64,000 nucleotides of DNA from CAVSJJ01 sp963728395 (GCA_963728395.1 CAVSJJ010000006.1:1-64000), one strand, 5' to 3'. Counted from the first letter of the stretch, positions 50,559 to 60,128 are shown. Made by a program: numbers and translations. Notes: generated by a model from the letters alone, not told the origin.

Positions 50559-52472
50559 ATGAGCAACGGGGCTTACGCAGCGGCATACGAGCAGAGCATC
50601 AGCGACCCGGAGACATTCTGGGGCGAGGCGGCGAACGCCATCGACTGGATCGCGCCACCGACCCAGGTCCTCGACGCGAGCAACCCGCCGTTCTACCGGT
50701 GGTTCCGCGGCGGCCGGCTCAACACGTGCTTCAACGCCCTCGACCGGCACGTCCGTGACGGTCGGGGCGAGCAGACCGCGCTCGTCTACGACTCCCCCGT
50801 CACCGGGACCGTCGCCCGGTTCACGTATGCCGAGCTGCTCGAACAGGTGAGCCGGTTCGCCGGGGCGCTGGCCGGGCTCGGGGTCGAGAAGGGCGACCGG
50901 GTCATCATCTACATGCCGATGGTGCCCGAGGCCGCGGTCGCGATGCTCGCCTGCGCCCGGCTCGGCGCCATCCACTCGGTCGTCTTCGGCGGATTCGCCC
51001 CGGCCGAGCTGGCCGCCCGGATCGAGGACGCCAAGCCCAAGGCCGTCATCTCGGCGAGCTGTGGCATCGAGCCCACCCGGATCGTCGAGTACAAGCCGCT
51101 GCTCGACGCTGCCCTCGACCGCAGCGACCACAAGCCCGAGTCGGTCATCGTCCTCCAGCGGGAGCAGGGCCGCGCGGCCATCGGCGGGCGCGACACCGAG
51201 TGGGAGGAGCTGGACTGGACCGAGCTCGTCGCCGACGCCGAGCCGGCCGACTGCGTCGAGGTCGAGGCCACCGACCCGCTCTACATCCTCTACACCTCCG
51301 GCACGACCGGACGGCCCAAGGGCATCGTCCGCGACAACGGCGGCCACGCCGTCGCCCTGCGCTGGTCGATGTCGAACGTCTACGGCATCGACCCCGGCGA
51401 CGTGTGGTTCACGGCGTCCGACGTGGGCTGGGTCGTCGGTCACTCCTACATCGTCTACGCCCCGCTCCTCACCGGCGCGACGACGATCCTCTACGAGGGC
51501 AAGCCGGTCGGAACGCCCGACGCGAGCGCCTTCTGGCGGGTCATCGGTGACTACGGCGCCAAGGCCATGTTCACCGCGCCGACGGCATACCGGGCCATCA
51601 AGCGCGAGGACCCGACCGGCGAGCTGATGAAGGGGCACGACCTGTCGGCCCTGGAGACCGTCTTCCTCGCCGGTGAGCGGCTCGACCCGGACACCTACCA
51701 CTGGGCGAGCGACCTGCTCGGCGTCCCCGTCGTCGACAACTGGTGGCAGACCGAGACCGGCTGGCCGATCGCCGCCAACCTGCGCGGGCTGGAGCCGATG
51801 CCGATCAAGGCCGGGTCGCCGTCCGTGGCGGTCCCGGGCTACGACGTGCAGGTCCTCGACGAGGTCGGCCGCCAGTGCGACCGCGGCAACGAGGGCGCCA
51901 TCGCGATCAGGCTGCCGATGCCGCCCGGGACGCTCCCGACCCTGTGGCAGGACGACGAGCGCTACGTCTCGGGCTACCTCTCGGTCTACGAGGGCTACTA
52001 CCTCACCGGCGACGGCGGGATGATCGACGAGGACGGGTACATCTACGTGATGGGCCGCACCGACGACGTCCTCAACGTCGCCGGCCACCGGCTCTCGACC
52101 GGCTCGATCGAGGCAGCCCTCGCCGGTCACCCCGACGTGGCCGAGTGCGCCGTCATCGGCGTCCACGACGACTTCAAGGGCCAGGTGCCTCGCGGCCTGG
52201 TCGTCCTCAAGGGTGGCGTCGACGCCGCCGCCGAGGGCGACCGGATCGCCCGGGAGCTCGTCCAGCGGGTGCGCGACGAGGTCGGGGCGGTGGCCAGCCT
52301 CAAGCAGGTCGACATCGTCGGCGGCCTGCCCAAGACGCGGTCGGGCAAGATCCTGCGCAAGACGATGCGCGAGATCGCCGACGGCAAGACCCCCAGCATC
52401 CCCGGCACCATCGAGGACGCCGGCGTCCTCGACACCCTCGGGCCGGTCCTGCGGGGCCACCAGATGACCTGA
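50559..52472 (+). CDS. prpE: Propionyl-CoA/acetyl-CoA synthetase (PrpE/ACSS3-like)
   Basis: 637 residues. AMP-forming motifs YILYTSGTTGRPKGIVRDNG (P-loop, about 244), WWQTETGWPI (about 396) and TGDGGMIDEDGYIYVMGRTDD (about 485, split), with the acylatable Lys in LPKTRSGKILRK (about 595). WQTETGWPI, where acetyl-CoA synthetases have WQTETGG, indicates the PrpE/ACSS3 group (propionate). It activates short-chain acids to CoA thioesters in the cytosol. Start ATG has only a weak AAGG close by; possibly a short leader. Confidence 0.9.
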   Translation: MSNGAYAAAYEQSISDPETFWGEAANAIDWIAPPTQVLDASNPPFYRWFRGGRLNTCFNALDRHVRDGRGEQTALVYDSPVTGTVARFTYAELLEQVSRFAGALAGLGVEKGDRVIIYMPMVPEAAVAMLACARLGAIHSVVFGGFAPAELAARIEDAKPKAVISASCGIEPTRIVEYKPLLDAALDRSDHKPESVIVLQREQGRAAIGGRDTEWEELDWTELVADAEPADCVEVEATDPLYILYTSGTTGRPKGIVRDNGGHAVALRWSMSNVYGIDPGDVWFTASDVGWVVGHSYIVYAPLLTGATTILYEGKPVGTPDASAFWRVIGDYGAKAMFTAPTAYRAIKREDPTGELMKGHDLSALETVFLAGERLDPDTYHWASDLLGVPVVDNWWQTETGWPIAANLRGLEPMPIKAGSPSVAVPGYDVQVLDEVGRQCDRGNEGAIAIRLPMPPGTLPTLWQDDERYVSGYLSVYEGYYLTGDGGMIDEDGYIYVMGRTDDVLNVAGHRLSTGSIEAALAGHPDVAECAVIGVHDDFKGQVPRGLVVLKGGVDAAAEGDRIARELVQRVRDEVGAVASLKQVDIVGGLPKTRSGKILRKTMREIADGKTPSIPGTIEDAGVLDTLGPVLRGHQMT

Positions 52473-52540
52473 GGCTGCGCGGGCTGACCGCCCTGCGGAA
52501 CGCCGCCGGCCCATGGGCGCGGCCCCGGCACGATGGGGCC

Positions 52541-53465
52541 GTGGGCGGCGTCCTCGAGGGTTTCGTGACGATCGGCCTCGTCATCGGGCTCGGCGCCCTG
52601 CTCGGCCATCTCGGCATCCTCGACCTGGCGGCCCAGGCGCTCCTGGCTCGGATCGCGTTCTTCGTCGCGAGCCCGGCGCTGCTGCTGACGACGATCGCCG
52701 ACGCCGACGTCCATGCCCTGCTGACCCGCAACCTCCTCGTCACGCTCGCCGCCATCGTCATCGCCGGTGGGACGTATGCCGCGATCTCCCGGCTCCTCTG
52801 GCGTCGGGACCTCGGCACGACGGTCGTGGCGACCCTGACCACGTGCTACGTCAACTCGGCCAACCTCGGCATCCCCGTCGCGGCATACGTGCTCGGCGAC
52901 GCCGCGCTCGTCGGTCCGGTGCTGCTCCTGCAGCTTCCTCCTGCTCCAGCCCGTCGCGCTGGCGGTCCTCGACGCGCACGAGGTCGGCTCGCGGCCCTCG
53001 CTGCTCGCCGTCGCCCGCCGCGCCCTGACCAACCCCCTCACCCTCGCCACCCTGCTCCTGCTGCTGCTGGCCCTCACCGGCTGGCGCCTGCCGGACCTGA
53101 TCGGCGACCCGGTGCGTCTGGTCGGCGGGATGGCCGTGCCCGGGATCCTTCTCGCCTACGGCGTGGCGCTGCGGCTCGGGCCCGGGTTCGGGGGCAGCGA
53201 GTCCCGTCCGGAGCTGCTGACGGGAACCGCGGTCAAGCTCGTCCTCCAGCCGGTCGCGGCGTATGCCGTCGGCCACCTCGCGCTCGGCCTCACCGGACCG
53301 GCACTCCTCGCGGTGGTCGTCACCTCGGCGCTGCCGACGGCGCAGAACATCGTCGTCATCGCCTCGCGTTACCGACGCGCCGAGGTCCTCGCCCGGGACA
53401 CGATCCTCATGACGACGCTCGGCTCGGTCCCGGCCATCGCCCTGGCGGTCCTCCTCCTCACCTAG
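52541..53465 (+). pseudogene. AEC-family transporter, broken by a +1 frameshift
   Basis: From GTG 52541 the protein is a normal auxin-efflux-carrier-type transporter (VGLL-like helices, CYVNSANLGIPVAAYVLGDA) up to about residue 131. At about 52934 one extra base shifts the frame: CAG-CTT-CCT becomes the aberrant LPPAPARRAG. Reading on from TTC at 52935 restores FLLLQPVALAVLDAHEVG and the rest of the family through ALPTAQNIVVIASRY to the stop at 53465. Apart from that base it is full length (about 307 residues). It is either a recent pseudogene or a sequencing error. Confidence 0.85.
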
Positions 53466-53549
53466 CCACGGCGATACCCGACCGCAGCATGGTCGGCCAG
53501 GGTTCGACGCGGTGGCCGGGCTGCCGCGTCGATGAGGGACGATGGGGAG

Positions 53550-53942
53550 GTGATCACGGTCGAACTCGCCCGCGCCCTGCTCGATGCGGGCGTCCTGTGG
53601 GAGCCCCGGGCCGGCGACCGCTTCGTCATCGACGCCGAGCTGCTGACCGGTGAGGTGTTCTGGATCAGCGACCTGACCGTCGAGGTCCACCACTACGCCG
53701 GCCAGTCGATCCTCGGCTTCAACGGCACGACCGAGTGGGCCCTGGACTCGGTCCGGCTCGATCAGGCGCTCTGGCTGCCGAGGGAGGACCAGCTCCGTGG
53801 GCTGCTGGGGGACCGGCTCCTCGACGTGCGGCGGCTCGACGACGGGTGGTCGGTCCGCCTCTCCTGCGACGGGGAGACCCGGGAGAGCGCCGACCCCGAC
53901 CTGGAGTGCGCCTACGCCCGAGCGCTCCTCGACCTGTGCTGA
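53550..53942 (+). CDS. Conserved actinobacterial protein of unknown function
   Basis: 130 residues, acidic, soluble. Pattern ITVELARALLDAG at the start, RFVIDAELLTGEVFWISDLTVEVH, then GFNGTTEWALDSV and LWLPREDQLRGLLG, and a C-terminal YARALLDL. Homologues are sometimes labelled pilus assembly protein CpaE, which has no support in this sequence. Start uncertain: GTG 53550 gives the usual family N-terminus; ATG 53532 is also in frame; neither has a spaced ribosome site. Confidence 0.75.
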   Translation: MITVELARALLDAGVLWEPRAGDRFVIDAELLTGEVFWISDLTVEVHHYAGQSILGFNGTTEWALDSVRLDQALWLPREDQLRGLLGDRLLDVRRLDDGWSVRLSCDGETRESADPDLECAYARALLDLC

Positions 53943-53973
53943 CCCGCCCCGAGCGCCGACGAAAGGCCGTCAG

Positions 53974-55389
53974 CTGAGCAGCCCACCCGTCACCCGCGGC
54001 CAGGTGGGCTTCCGCTCCGAGCGCGGGCCGATCCTCCTCGCCATCATGATGACGACCGGACTCGTCGCCATCGACTCGACGATCCTCGCCACCGCCGTCC
54101 CGACGATCGTGTCCCACCTGGGCGGGTTCACGAGCTTCCCGTGGCTGTTCACCATCTACCTGCTGACCCAGGCCGTGACCGTCCCGATCTACTCCAAGCT
54201 CGCCGACGCGGTCGGTCGCAAGCCGGTCGTGCTCCTTGGCGTCGGGCTCTTCCTCCTCGGCTCGATGCTGAGCGGATTGGCGTGGTCGATGCCGGCGCTC
54301 ATCGCGTTCCGGGCCGTCCAGGGACTGGGCGCCGGCGCGGTCCAGCCGATGGCCGTCACCATCGCCGGCGACATCTACACCGTGGCCGAGCGCGCCAGGG
54401 CGCAGGGCTACATCGCCAGCGTCTGGGCCGTTTCGGCCGTCGTCGGCCCGACGCTCGGCGGCGTCTTCAGCGAGTTCGTGTCATGGCGGTGGATCTTCTT
54501 CGTCAACGCTCCGGTCTGTCTCGCCGCGGCATACCTGCTCTCGCGCCACCTGCACGACCCGGTGGGCCGGCGGGCGCACCGGATCGACTGGACCGGCGCG
54601 GCGACGCTGACGAGCGCGCTCACCCTCCTCGTCCTCGCCCTCCTCGAGGGCGGCCATGCCTGGTCCTGGGTCTCGGCACCGAGCCTCGGCGCCTTCGCCG
54701 CCGGCGGGCTGCTCCTCCTCGCCTTCGTCGCGGTCGAGCGCCGCGCCCCCGAGCCGGTCCTGCCCCTGACCGTGCTGCGACGCCGGCTCCTCGCGACGAC
54801 GGCCCTCATCGCCGTCGGCGTGGGTGTCGTCCTCTTCGGCGTGACGACGTACGTCCCGACCTACCTCGAGACCCTCACCGGCGCCTCTCCGCTCGTGTCC
54901 GGGCTCACCCTCGCGACGCTGACGATCGGCTGGCCGATCAGCGCCTCGCTCGCCGGCCAGGTCTACCTCCGGGTCGGCTTCCGCACGACGGTCCTCGTCG
55001 GCGTGGTGATCGTCATCGCCGCCACGTCGGCACTGGCCATCGTCTCCACCCGCCCCGCGACGCTGACGGTCGGGCTCGCCTGCTTCGTCCTCGGCCTCGG
55101 GCTCGGCCTCGTCGCCGCGCCCTCCCTCATCGCCGCCCAGTCGAGCGTCGAGTGGGCCGAACGCGGCGTCGTCACCGGCACCAACATGTTCGCCCGGTCG
55201 ATGGGCAGCGCGGTCGGCGTCGCCGCCCTCGGGGCCCTCGTCAACGGCATCATGGCCGGACAGGGCGCCGGGGCCGACCCGAGCCGGTTCCGGGGGGCCG
55301 CCACCGCCGCGTTCGCCACCGTCGCCGCCGTCGCCGTCCTCATGGCGGCCGTCGCGCTCGCCATGCCCAAGACCCCCGTCCCCCACTGA
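53974..55389 (+). CDS. MFS drug-resistance-type transporter (DHA2 family)
   Basis: About 471 residues with 14 hydrophobic segments. Motif A-like KLADAVGRKPVVLLG (about 73), motif C-like region VVGPTLGGVFSEFVSWRWIF (about 154) and DSTILATAVPTIV in helix 1 place it in the 14-helix proton-antiport exporters. No ATG/GTG/TTG lies in the right place: the best start is CTG 53974, with GAAAGG 7 nt upstream; GTG 54004 would trim ten residues and has no ribosome site. It is convergent with the HerA-like ATPase across a long hairpin. Confidence 0.88.
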   Translation: MSSPPVTRGQVGFRSERGPILLAIMMTTGLVAIDSTILATAVPTIVSHLGGFTSFPWLFTIYLLTQAVTVPIYSKLADAVGRKPVVLLGVGLFLLGSMLSGLAWSMPALIAFRAVQGLGAGAVQPMAVTIAGDIYTVAERARAQGYIASVWAVSAVVGPTLGGVFSEFVSWRWIFFVNAPVCLAAAYLLSRHLHDPVGRRAHRIDWTGAATLTSALTLLVLALLEGGHAWSWVSAPSLGAFAAGGLLLLAFVAVERRAPEPVLPLTVLRRRLLATTALIAVGVGVVLFGVTTYVPTYLETLTGASPLVSGLTLATLTIGWPISASLAGQVYLRVGFRTTVLVGVVIVIAATSALAIVSTRPATLTVGLACFVLGLGLGLVAAPSLIAAQSSVEWAERGVVTGTNMFARSMGSAVGVAALGALVNGIMAGQGAGADPSRFRGAATAAFATVAAVAVLMAAVALAMPKTPVPH

Positions 55390-55427
55390 CTCGGTGGCTC
55401 CGACCCGTCGACCCCGGGTCGCCCGGT

Positions 55428-55497
55428 GCTCGTTCCGCCGAAATCTCATCGGAACCCCGCCGCAACAGGGCTCCGGTGAGATTTCGGCGAAACGAGC
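55428..55497. terminator. 30-bp-arm hairpin between convergent genes
   Basis: Arms 55428-55457 and 55468-55497 pair over 30 positions with three transitions only, loop of 10 nt. It lies between the stops of the MFS gene (55389) and the HerA-like gene (55520). The longest stem in the window. Confidence 0.85.
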
Positions 55498-55519
55498 GGG
55501 AGGGGGCGTGCGCCGGGCG

Positions 55520-57109
55520 TCAGCGGCGGGAGGTCCCGAAGATCGACCGGGTGATCTCCCGGCCGAGGACCGTCCCGGCCGAGCGGAGCATCGACCTGAA
55601 CGCGCTGCTCCTGACGACCTGCTCGACGACGCTCGGCTCGTCCTTCGGCGTCCGGGACCGGCCCGAGCCGGTCCGCGGGGCGGCCTGCTCGGCCGGCGCA
55701 GCAGTTCCGTCACGCTCGGCATCCGCCGCCCCCTCGGCCTCGCCCCCGGCGGACTCCTTCGCCGCCAGCCGCTCGAACGCCGACTCGCGATCCTCGGCCA
55801 CGGCATACTTCGCCGACAGGGAGGAACCGGCCACGATCGCGGTGAGCACCTGCGGCGCCGAGGGAGCCATGAGTGACTCCGGAGCGCGCATCCGGGTCCA
55901 GGCCACCGGTGTCGGCACACCCTTCTCGGACAGGACGGTGACGACCGCCTCGCCCGTCCCCAGCGAAGTCAGCAGCTTCGCGAGGTCGTACCCGCTCGTG
56001 GGGTAGGTCGACACGGCCGCCCGCAGCGCCTTCGCGTCGTCCGGGGTGAAGGCCCGCAGCGCATGCTGCACCCGGTTGCCGAGCTGGCCGAGCACGCCGG
56101 CCGGGACATCCTTGGGGGACTGGGTGACGAAGAAGACCCCGATGCCCTTGGACCGGATGAGTCGCACCGTCTGCTCGATGGCGTCGAGGAAGTCCTTCGA
56201 GGCGTCGTCGAACAGCAGGTGGGCCTCGTCGAAGAAGAAGACGAGCCTGGGCTTGTCGAGGTCGCCGACCTCGGGCAGGTCGTGGAAGAGATCGGCGAGC
56301 AGCCACATGAGGAACGTCGAGAACAGCTGGGGCCGGTCCTGGACCGCGGGCAGCTCGAGGACGGACACGATCCCCCGCCCGTCCGGCGCGGTCCGCAGCA
56401 GGTCCGAGGTGTCGAGCTCTGGTCGACCGAAGAAGGCGTCCGCGCCCCGGTCGGCGAACGTGATGAGCTCGCGGAGGATGACGCCGGCCGTCGCCGAGGA
56501 CAGCCCGCCGAGGTCCTTGAGGTCCTCCTTGCCCTCGTCGGAGGTGAGGAACTGGACGACGGCGCGCAGGTCCTTGAGATCATCGAGCCACAACTGCTTG
56601 GAGTCGGCGTAGTGGAAGACGAGGCCCAGGCTGGACTCCTGGGTCTCGTTGAGCCTCAACACCTTCGACAGCAGGGTCGGGCCGAAGGAGGAGATGCTCG
56701 CCCGCACCGGGATGCCGCGTCCCTCACCACCGAGCGCATAGAACTCGCACGGGTATGCCGTCGGCGTCCAGTCCTCGCCGACCTCGGCCGAGCGGGCGGC
56801 GATCTTGTCGTTGGGCAGGCCCGGGGTGGCCATCCCGGACAGGTCACCCTTGAGGTCGGCGAGGAAGACCGGGACGCCCTGGGCGGCGAGCTGCTCCGCC
56901 ATGAGCTGGAGGGTCTTGGTCTTGCCGGTACCGGTCGCTCCGGCGACGAGGCCGTGCCGGTTGAGGACGCCGAGCGGGATCCGGACCGGGGCGTCGGCGT
57001 GGACGGTCCCGTCGATGACCGTGGCACCGAGGTGGAGCGCGGCCCCGGGGAAGGAGTACCCCACGCGGATCTCGTCGAGCTGGTTGGTCGAGTTCTCCGT
57101 CACCCGCAC
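55520..57109 (-). CDS. HerA/DUF853-type ATPase
   Basis: 529 residues. Walker A VAGATGTGKTKTLQ (about 55), KGDLSGMA (about 87), Walker B RLVFFFDEAHLLFDD (about 286), the later VTQSPKDVPAGVLGQLGNRVQHALRA (split; about 318) and a Lys/Glu/Ala-rich tail with SIFGTSRR at the end. This is the bacterial DUF853 helicase-like group related to HerA/FtsK; role unknown, probably DNA translocation. GTG start at 57109 (another GTG 6 nt on); no ribosome site. Divergent from the 97-aa gene. Confidence 0.88.
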   Translation of the reverse strand: MRVTENSTNQLDEIRVGYSFPGAALHLGATVIDGTVHADAPVRIPLGVLNRHGLVAGATGTGKTKTLQLMAEQLAAQGVPVFLADLKGDLSGMATPGLPNDKIAARSAEVGEDWTPTAYPCEFYALGGEGRGIPVRASISSFGPTLLSKVLRLNETQESSLGLVFHYADSKQLWLDDLKDLRAVVQFLTSDEGKEDLKDLGGLSSATAGVILRELITFADRGADAFFGRPELDTSDLLRTAPDGRGIVSVLELPAVQDRPQLFSTFLMWLLADLFHDLPEVGDLDKPRLVFFFDEAHLLFDDASKDFLDAIEQTVRLIRSKGIGVFFVTQSPKDVPAGVLGQLGNRVQHALRAFTPDDAKALRAAVSTYPTSGYDLAKLLTSLGTGEAVVTVLSEKGVPTPVAWTRMRAPESLMAPSAPQVLTAIVAGSSLSAKYAVAEDRESAFERLAAKESAGGEAEGAADAERDGTAAPAEQAAPRTGSGRSRTPKDEPSVVEQVVRSSAFRSMLRSAGTVLGREITRSIFGTSRR

Positions 57110-57239
57110 AACGTACCGACCCCGCGCCGAGGCCGGTCGAGCGACGGCCGGCCGGACACCCCCGCGGGATCGTCACATCGTCACAACGACCATCGTGGCG
57201 ACGCGCGTACTCCCGGCGGCACGGCATACAGTGACGAAC

Positions 57240-57533
57240 GTGATCTTCAAGGCCGTCGGCGACGCACGCCCGTACCCGGAGCACGGGTACAGCGAACGGG
57301 CGTGGTCCGAGGTGCCCCCGCGCCTCGTCCGCCTCGACGATCTCGTGACGACCAAGCGCACGCTCGACCTGCGGATGCTCCTCTCGGAGGACTCGACGTT
57401 CTACGGTGACCTGTTCGCCCACGTCGTCGAGTGGCAAGGCACCCTCTACCTCGAGGACGGCCTGCACCGCGCGCTGCGGGCTGCGCTCCACCAGCGACCC
57501 ACCCTGCACGCCAGGGTGCTGGTGCTGACCTAG
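57240..57533 (+). CDS. Small conserved protein, VapB-antitoxin-like annotation in relatives
   Basis: 97 residues. Pattern VIFKAVGDARPYPEHG, then RLVRLDDLVTTKRTLDLRML, LLSEDSTFYGDLFAHVVEWQ and LYLEDGLHRALRAAL. The EDGLHR segment recalls ParB/sulfiredoxin folds. Databases tend to call it a VapB antitoxin, but no toxin is adjacent. GTG 57240 follows TACAGT by 7 nt and has no ribosome site, suggesting a leaderless mRNA. It is followed by the LytR_C gene after 10 bp. Confidence 0.7.
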   Translation: MIFKAVGDARPYPEHGYSERAWSEVPPRLVRLDDLVTTKRTLDLRMLLSEDSTFYGDLFAHVVEWQGTLYLEDGLHRALRAALHQRPTLHARVLVLT

Positions 57534-57543
57534 GGGACCAGCG

Positions 57544-58116
57544 ATGTCGGGGTACGTGCCGGAGGCGGTCCAGACCGCTCGCTCCGACGGCAGGCGGCGC
57601 CGTGCCACCATCACGCTCGTCAGCCTGCTGCTCATCCTCTTCTTCGCGTTCTGGTACGCCTTCTCCTACTACCGGGCGTCGGTCGCCGAGCCGAGCACAG
57701 ACATCACCGCGTCCTGCGTGACGATCAGCCCCGGGTCGATCGTCCCGTCGACGACGCATGTCAACGTGTACAACTCGACCAAGCGCAACGGCCTCGCCGG
57801 CCGGACCGCCCGCGAGCTGGAGCTGCGCGAGTTCATCATCGACAAGGTCGCGAACGACCCGAAGCACAAGAAGATCACGGCTCCGGCCGAGATCCGCTAC
57901 GGCAAGAAGGGCACCCGGCGCGCCCAGCTGGTCAAGGCCCAGATCGGCAAGGGTGCCGTCATGGTCAAGGACAAGCGCAACAACGCGATCATCGACCTCG
58001 TCCTCGGGACCGGCTTCAAGAGCCTCGCACCGGCGCCCACGCCCAGTCCCGGATGCACCGTGACGCCGAGCCCGAGCCCGTCCACGAGCGCGACCGCGTC
58101 CTCGGCGTCCTCGTGA
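57544..58116 (+). CDS. LytR C-terminal-domain membrane protein
   Basis: 190 residues. Basic N-terminus, one transmembrane helix (about residues 23-43), then an extracytoplasmic LytR_C domain at about 65-150 (VNVYNSTKRNGLAGRTAREL, then GAVMVKDKRNNAIIDLVLG) and a Pro/Ser/Thr tail with a Cys. The domain is a small cell-wall-associated fold found alone or after LCP enzymes. GGGGACC before the ATG; its stop overlaps the CHAD gene by GTGA. Confidence 0.85.
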   Translation: MSGYVPEAVQTARSDGRRRRATITLVSLLLILFFAFWYAFSYYRASVAEPSTDITASCVTISPGSIVPSTTHVNVYNSTKRNGLAGRTARELELREFIIDKVANDPKHKKITAPAEIRYGKKGTRRAQLVKAQIGKGAVMVKDKRNNAIIDLVLGTGFKSLAPAPTPSPGCTVTPSPSPSTSATASSASS

Positions 58117-58979
58117 GCGACCCCGCCGGCGACGGGGGGCGCAGCCGTCGGGCGCGGCTCGTCGTCCTGGACCCCTCCGAACGGGCGGCCCGGGCCTTCG
58201 CCAGGATCGCGTCCGAGTGCCAGGACCACTGGAGGTCCAACGTCGACGGCCTGCTCGCGGACCGGGACGTCGAGGACCTGCACCAGACCCGGGTGGGCAT
58301 CCGCCGGCTCCGCTCCGCCTACTCGCTGTTCCGCCGCGCCCTGCGCCGCGAGCCCGAGTTCCTCGCGACCGCCGCCGAGCTCCGGCTCCGCGCGCTACCC
58401 CTAGGCCCGGCCCGCGACCTCGACGTCATTCTCGGCTCGCCGCTCGTCGCCGGGCTCGACGCCTCGGGCCTCGCCCGGCTGCGCGGGCTGCGGGAGGCGG
58501 CCTACGACGCGGTCGAGGCGACGCTGACCTCGCCGGAGTGGCTCTCGCTCGCCGACCGGGTGGACGCTCTCGTCGCAGCCCCGCCCCGGGCGCCGAGCGA
58601 CGACCCCGCGCTGCCCGTCCTCGCCCGGGAGGCGCTCGACCTGAGGTGGGGCCGGGTCGCGCGGCGCGGACGCCGGCTGGCCGACCTGCCGCCGGCGGCC
58701 CGGCACGGTGTCCGGATCGAGGCCAAGAAGCTGCGCTACGGCGCCCAGTTCTTCTTCTCGCTGTACCCGGGCGGCAACCGTCCGGACCCGCTCACCTTCG
58801 CCGAGACGGTCGCCGCCCTCCAAGATGCCCTCGGCGCCCTCAACGACGTCGAGGCGGCGCGGCGGGTCCTCACCGAGGTCGGCGCGACGGTCCCCGCCAC
58901 CGTCGAGGGCGGGGAGCTTCTCGCGCAGGCCGTCCGGGCGGGGACGCGCGTCGCCGCCCTCGCGCCGTTCTGGCGATGA
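58113..58979 (+). CDS. CHAD domain protein
   Basis: 288 residues, mostly the alpha-helical CHAD domain: VEDLHQTRVGIRRLRSAYSL (conserved His and Arg pairs), ARDLDVI, then GVRIEAKKLRYGAQFF and LQDALGALNDV. CHAD domains bind polyphosphate through these basic helices. GTG start overlaps the previous stop. No CYTH domain is fused, unlike many relatives. Confidence 0.9.
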   Translation: MSDPAGDGGRSRRARLVVLDPSERAARAFARIASECQDHWRSNVDGLLADRDVEDLHQTRVGIRRLRSAYSLFRRALRREPEFLATAAELRLRALPLGPARDLDVILGSPLVAGLDASGLARLRGLREAAYDAVEATLTSPEWLSLADRVDALVAAPPRAPSDDPALPVLAREALDLRWGRVARRGRRLADLPPAARHGVRIEAKKLRYGAQFFFSLYPGGNRPDPLTFAETVAALQDALGALNDVEAARRVLTEVGATVPATVEGGELLAQAVRAGTRVAALAPFWR

Positions 58980-59060
58980 CCGTCGCCGGTTTGCGGCCCG
59001 GCCACCGGGGGTAGTTCTCGGACCCGGGCGTCGCACGCCGCTGGGACCGAGGAGGTGGGC

Positions 59061-60107
59061 GTGAGGCTGCGCAGGAGCGACCCGCGACGGCCGGGGATCA
59101 CCCGGCGCCGCAGCGGCCGCGGCTTCGCCTATGTCCTGCCGAACGGCGAGCCGGTGGGCGAGCTCGACCGGGAGCGGTGCCGGGCGCTCGTCATCCCACC
59201 CGCGTGGACGCAGGTATGGATCTGCACCTATCCGAACGGGCACATCCAGGCGATCGGCACCGACGACGCCGGCCGACGGCAGTACATCTACCACGAGGCC
59301 TGGACCGAGTCCCGGTCCGCCGCCAAGCACGCCAGGGTGGCCGAGCTGGCCCGGCGGCTGCCCGAGGCGCGGCGCCGGCTCGGGCGCGACCTGCGGCGCC
59401 GGGGCTGCCCCACGGCACGGGTCATCGCCCTCGCCCTCACCCTGCTCGACGACGGGCTGTTCCGGACCGGTGGGGAGGAGTACGCGCGCGACAACGGCTC
59501 CTACGGGGTCGCGACACTGCTCCGATCGCACGTGCGGGTCCGCGGCCCGGCCGCCGAGTTCCGGTTCCCGGCCAAGTCCTCCCAGCTGCGGGAGGTGACG
59601 GTCGAGAACCCCGACGTCGTGGCCGCCGTGCTGGCCCTGAAGCGGGCCCCCGGCCGCCCCGAGGACCGGCTGCTGCGTCACCACGACGCGGACGGATGGC
59701 ACGACGTCACCGGCACCGACCTCAACGACGCCTTCCGCGATCTCGTCGGTGACGACTACAGCGTCAAGGACCTGCGGACCTGGGCCGCCACGGTCATCGC
59801 CGCGCTCAGCCTCGCGGCCCACGACGGTGCGGCCCCGAGCGAGCGGGAGCGTCGGCGGCGCGAGCGCGAGGCGTGCGCCGCGGTCGGCGCACAGCTCGGC
59901 AACACCCCGGCGGTGGCCCGGCGCTCCTACATCGACCCGGCCGTCTTCGACGCCCACGAGCGGGGCCGGACGATCCGGTCCTCACTCCGGCGCACGCTCG
60001 GCGCGCGGGACCGGGCTCGCCTCTCCGCGGGGCGCATCGAGGGGATCGGCAACCAGGTCGCCGTCGAGCGGGCCGTGCTGCGCCTGCTCACCCGGACCCG
60101 GCGCTGA
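59061..60107 (+). CDS. DNA topoisomerase IB
   Basis: 348 residues, the length of bacterial (poxvirus-like) type IB enzymes. N-terminal GRGFAYVLPNGEPV, catalytic basic residues in RIQ-like NGHIQAIGTDDAGRRQY, later YSVKDLRTWAAT (Arg about 242) and the nucleophile Tyr290 in ARRSYIDPAVF. It relaxes supercoils through a 3'-phosphotyrosine link. The second GTG (59061) was chosen because GGAGG lies 5 nt upstream. Confidence 0.93.
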   Translation: MRLRRSDPRRPGITRRRSGRGFAYVLPNGEPVGELDRERCRALVIPPAWTQVWICTYPNGHIQAIGTDDAGRRQYIYHEAWTESRSAAKHARVAELARRLPEARRRLGRDLRRRGCPTARVIALALTLLDDGLFRTGGEEYARDNGSYGVATLLRSHVRVRGPAAEFRFPAKSSQLREVTVENPDVVAAVLALKRAPGRPEDRLLRHHDADGWHDVTGTDLNDAFRDLVGDDYSVKDLRTWAATVIAALSLAAHDGAAPSERERRRREREACAAVGAQLGNTPAVARRSYIDPAVFDAHERGRTIRSSLRRTLGARDRARLSAGRIEGIGNQVAVERAVLRLLTRTRR

Positions 60108-60128
60108 TCCCCCGAGGCGCGGTGGGCG

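Noticed and set aside
53550..53942. Annotating the 130-aa protein as pilus assembly protein CpaE
   Set aside because: No ATPase motifs and far too short. The name seems to be a propagated misannotation.
57240..57533. VapBC toxin-antitoxin locus
   Set aside because: No PIN-domain toxin on either side; the neighbour is a LytR_C membrane protein.
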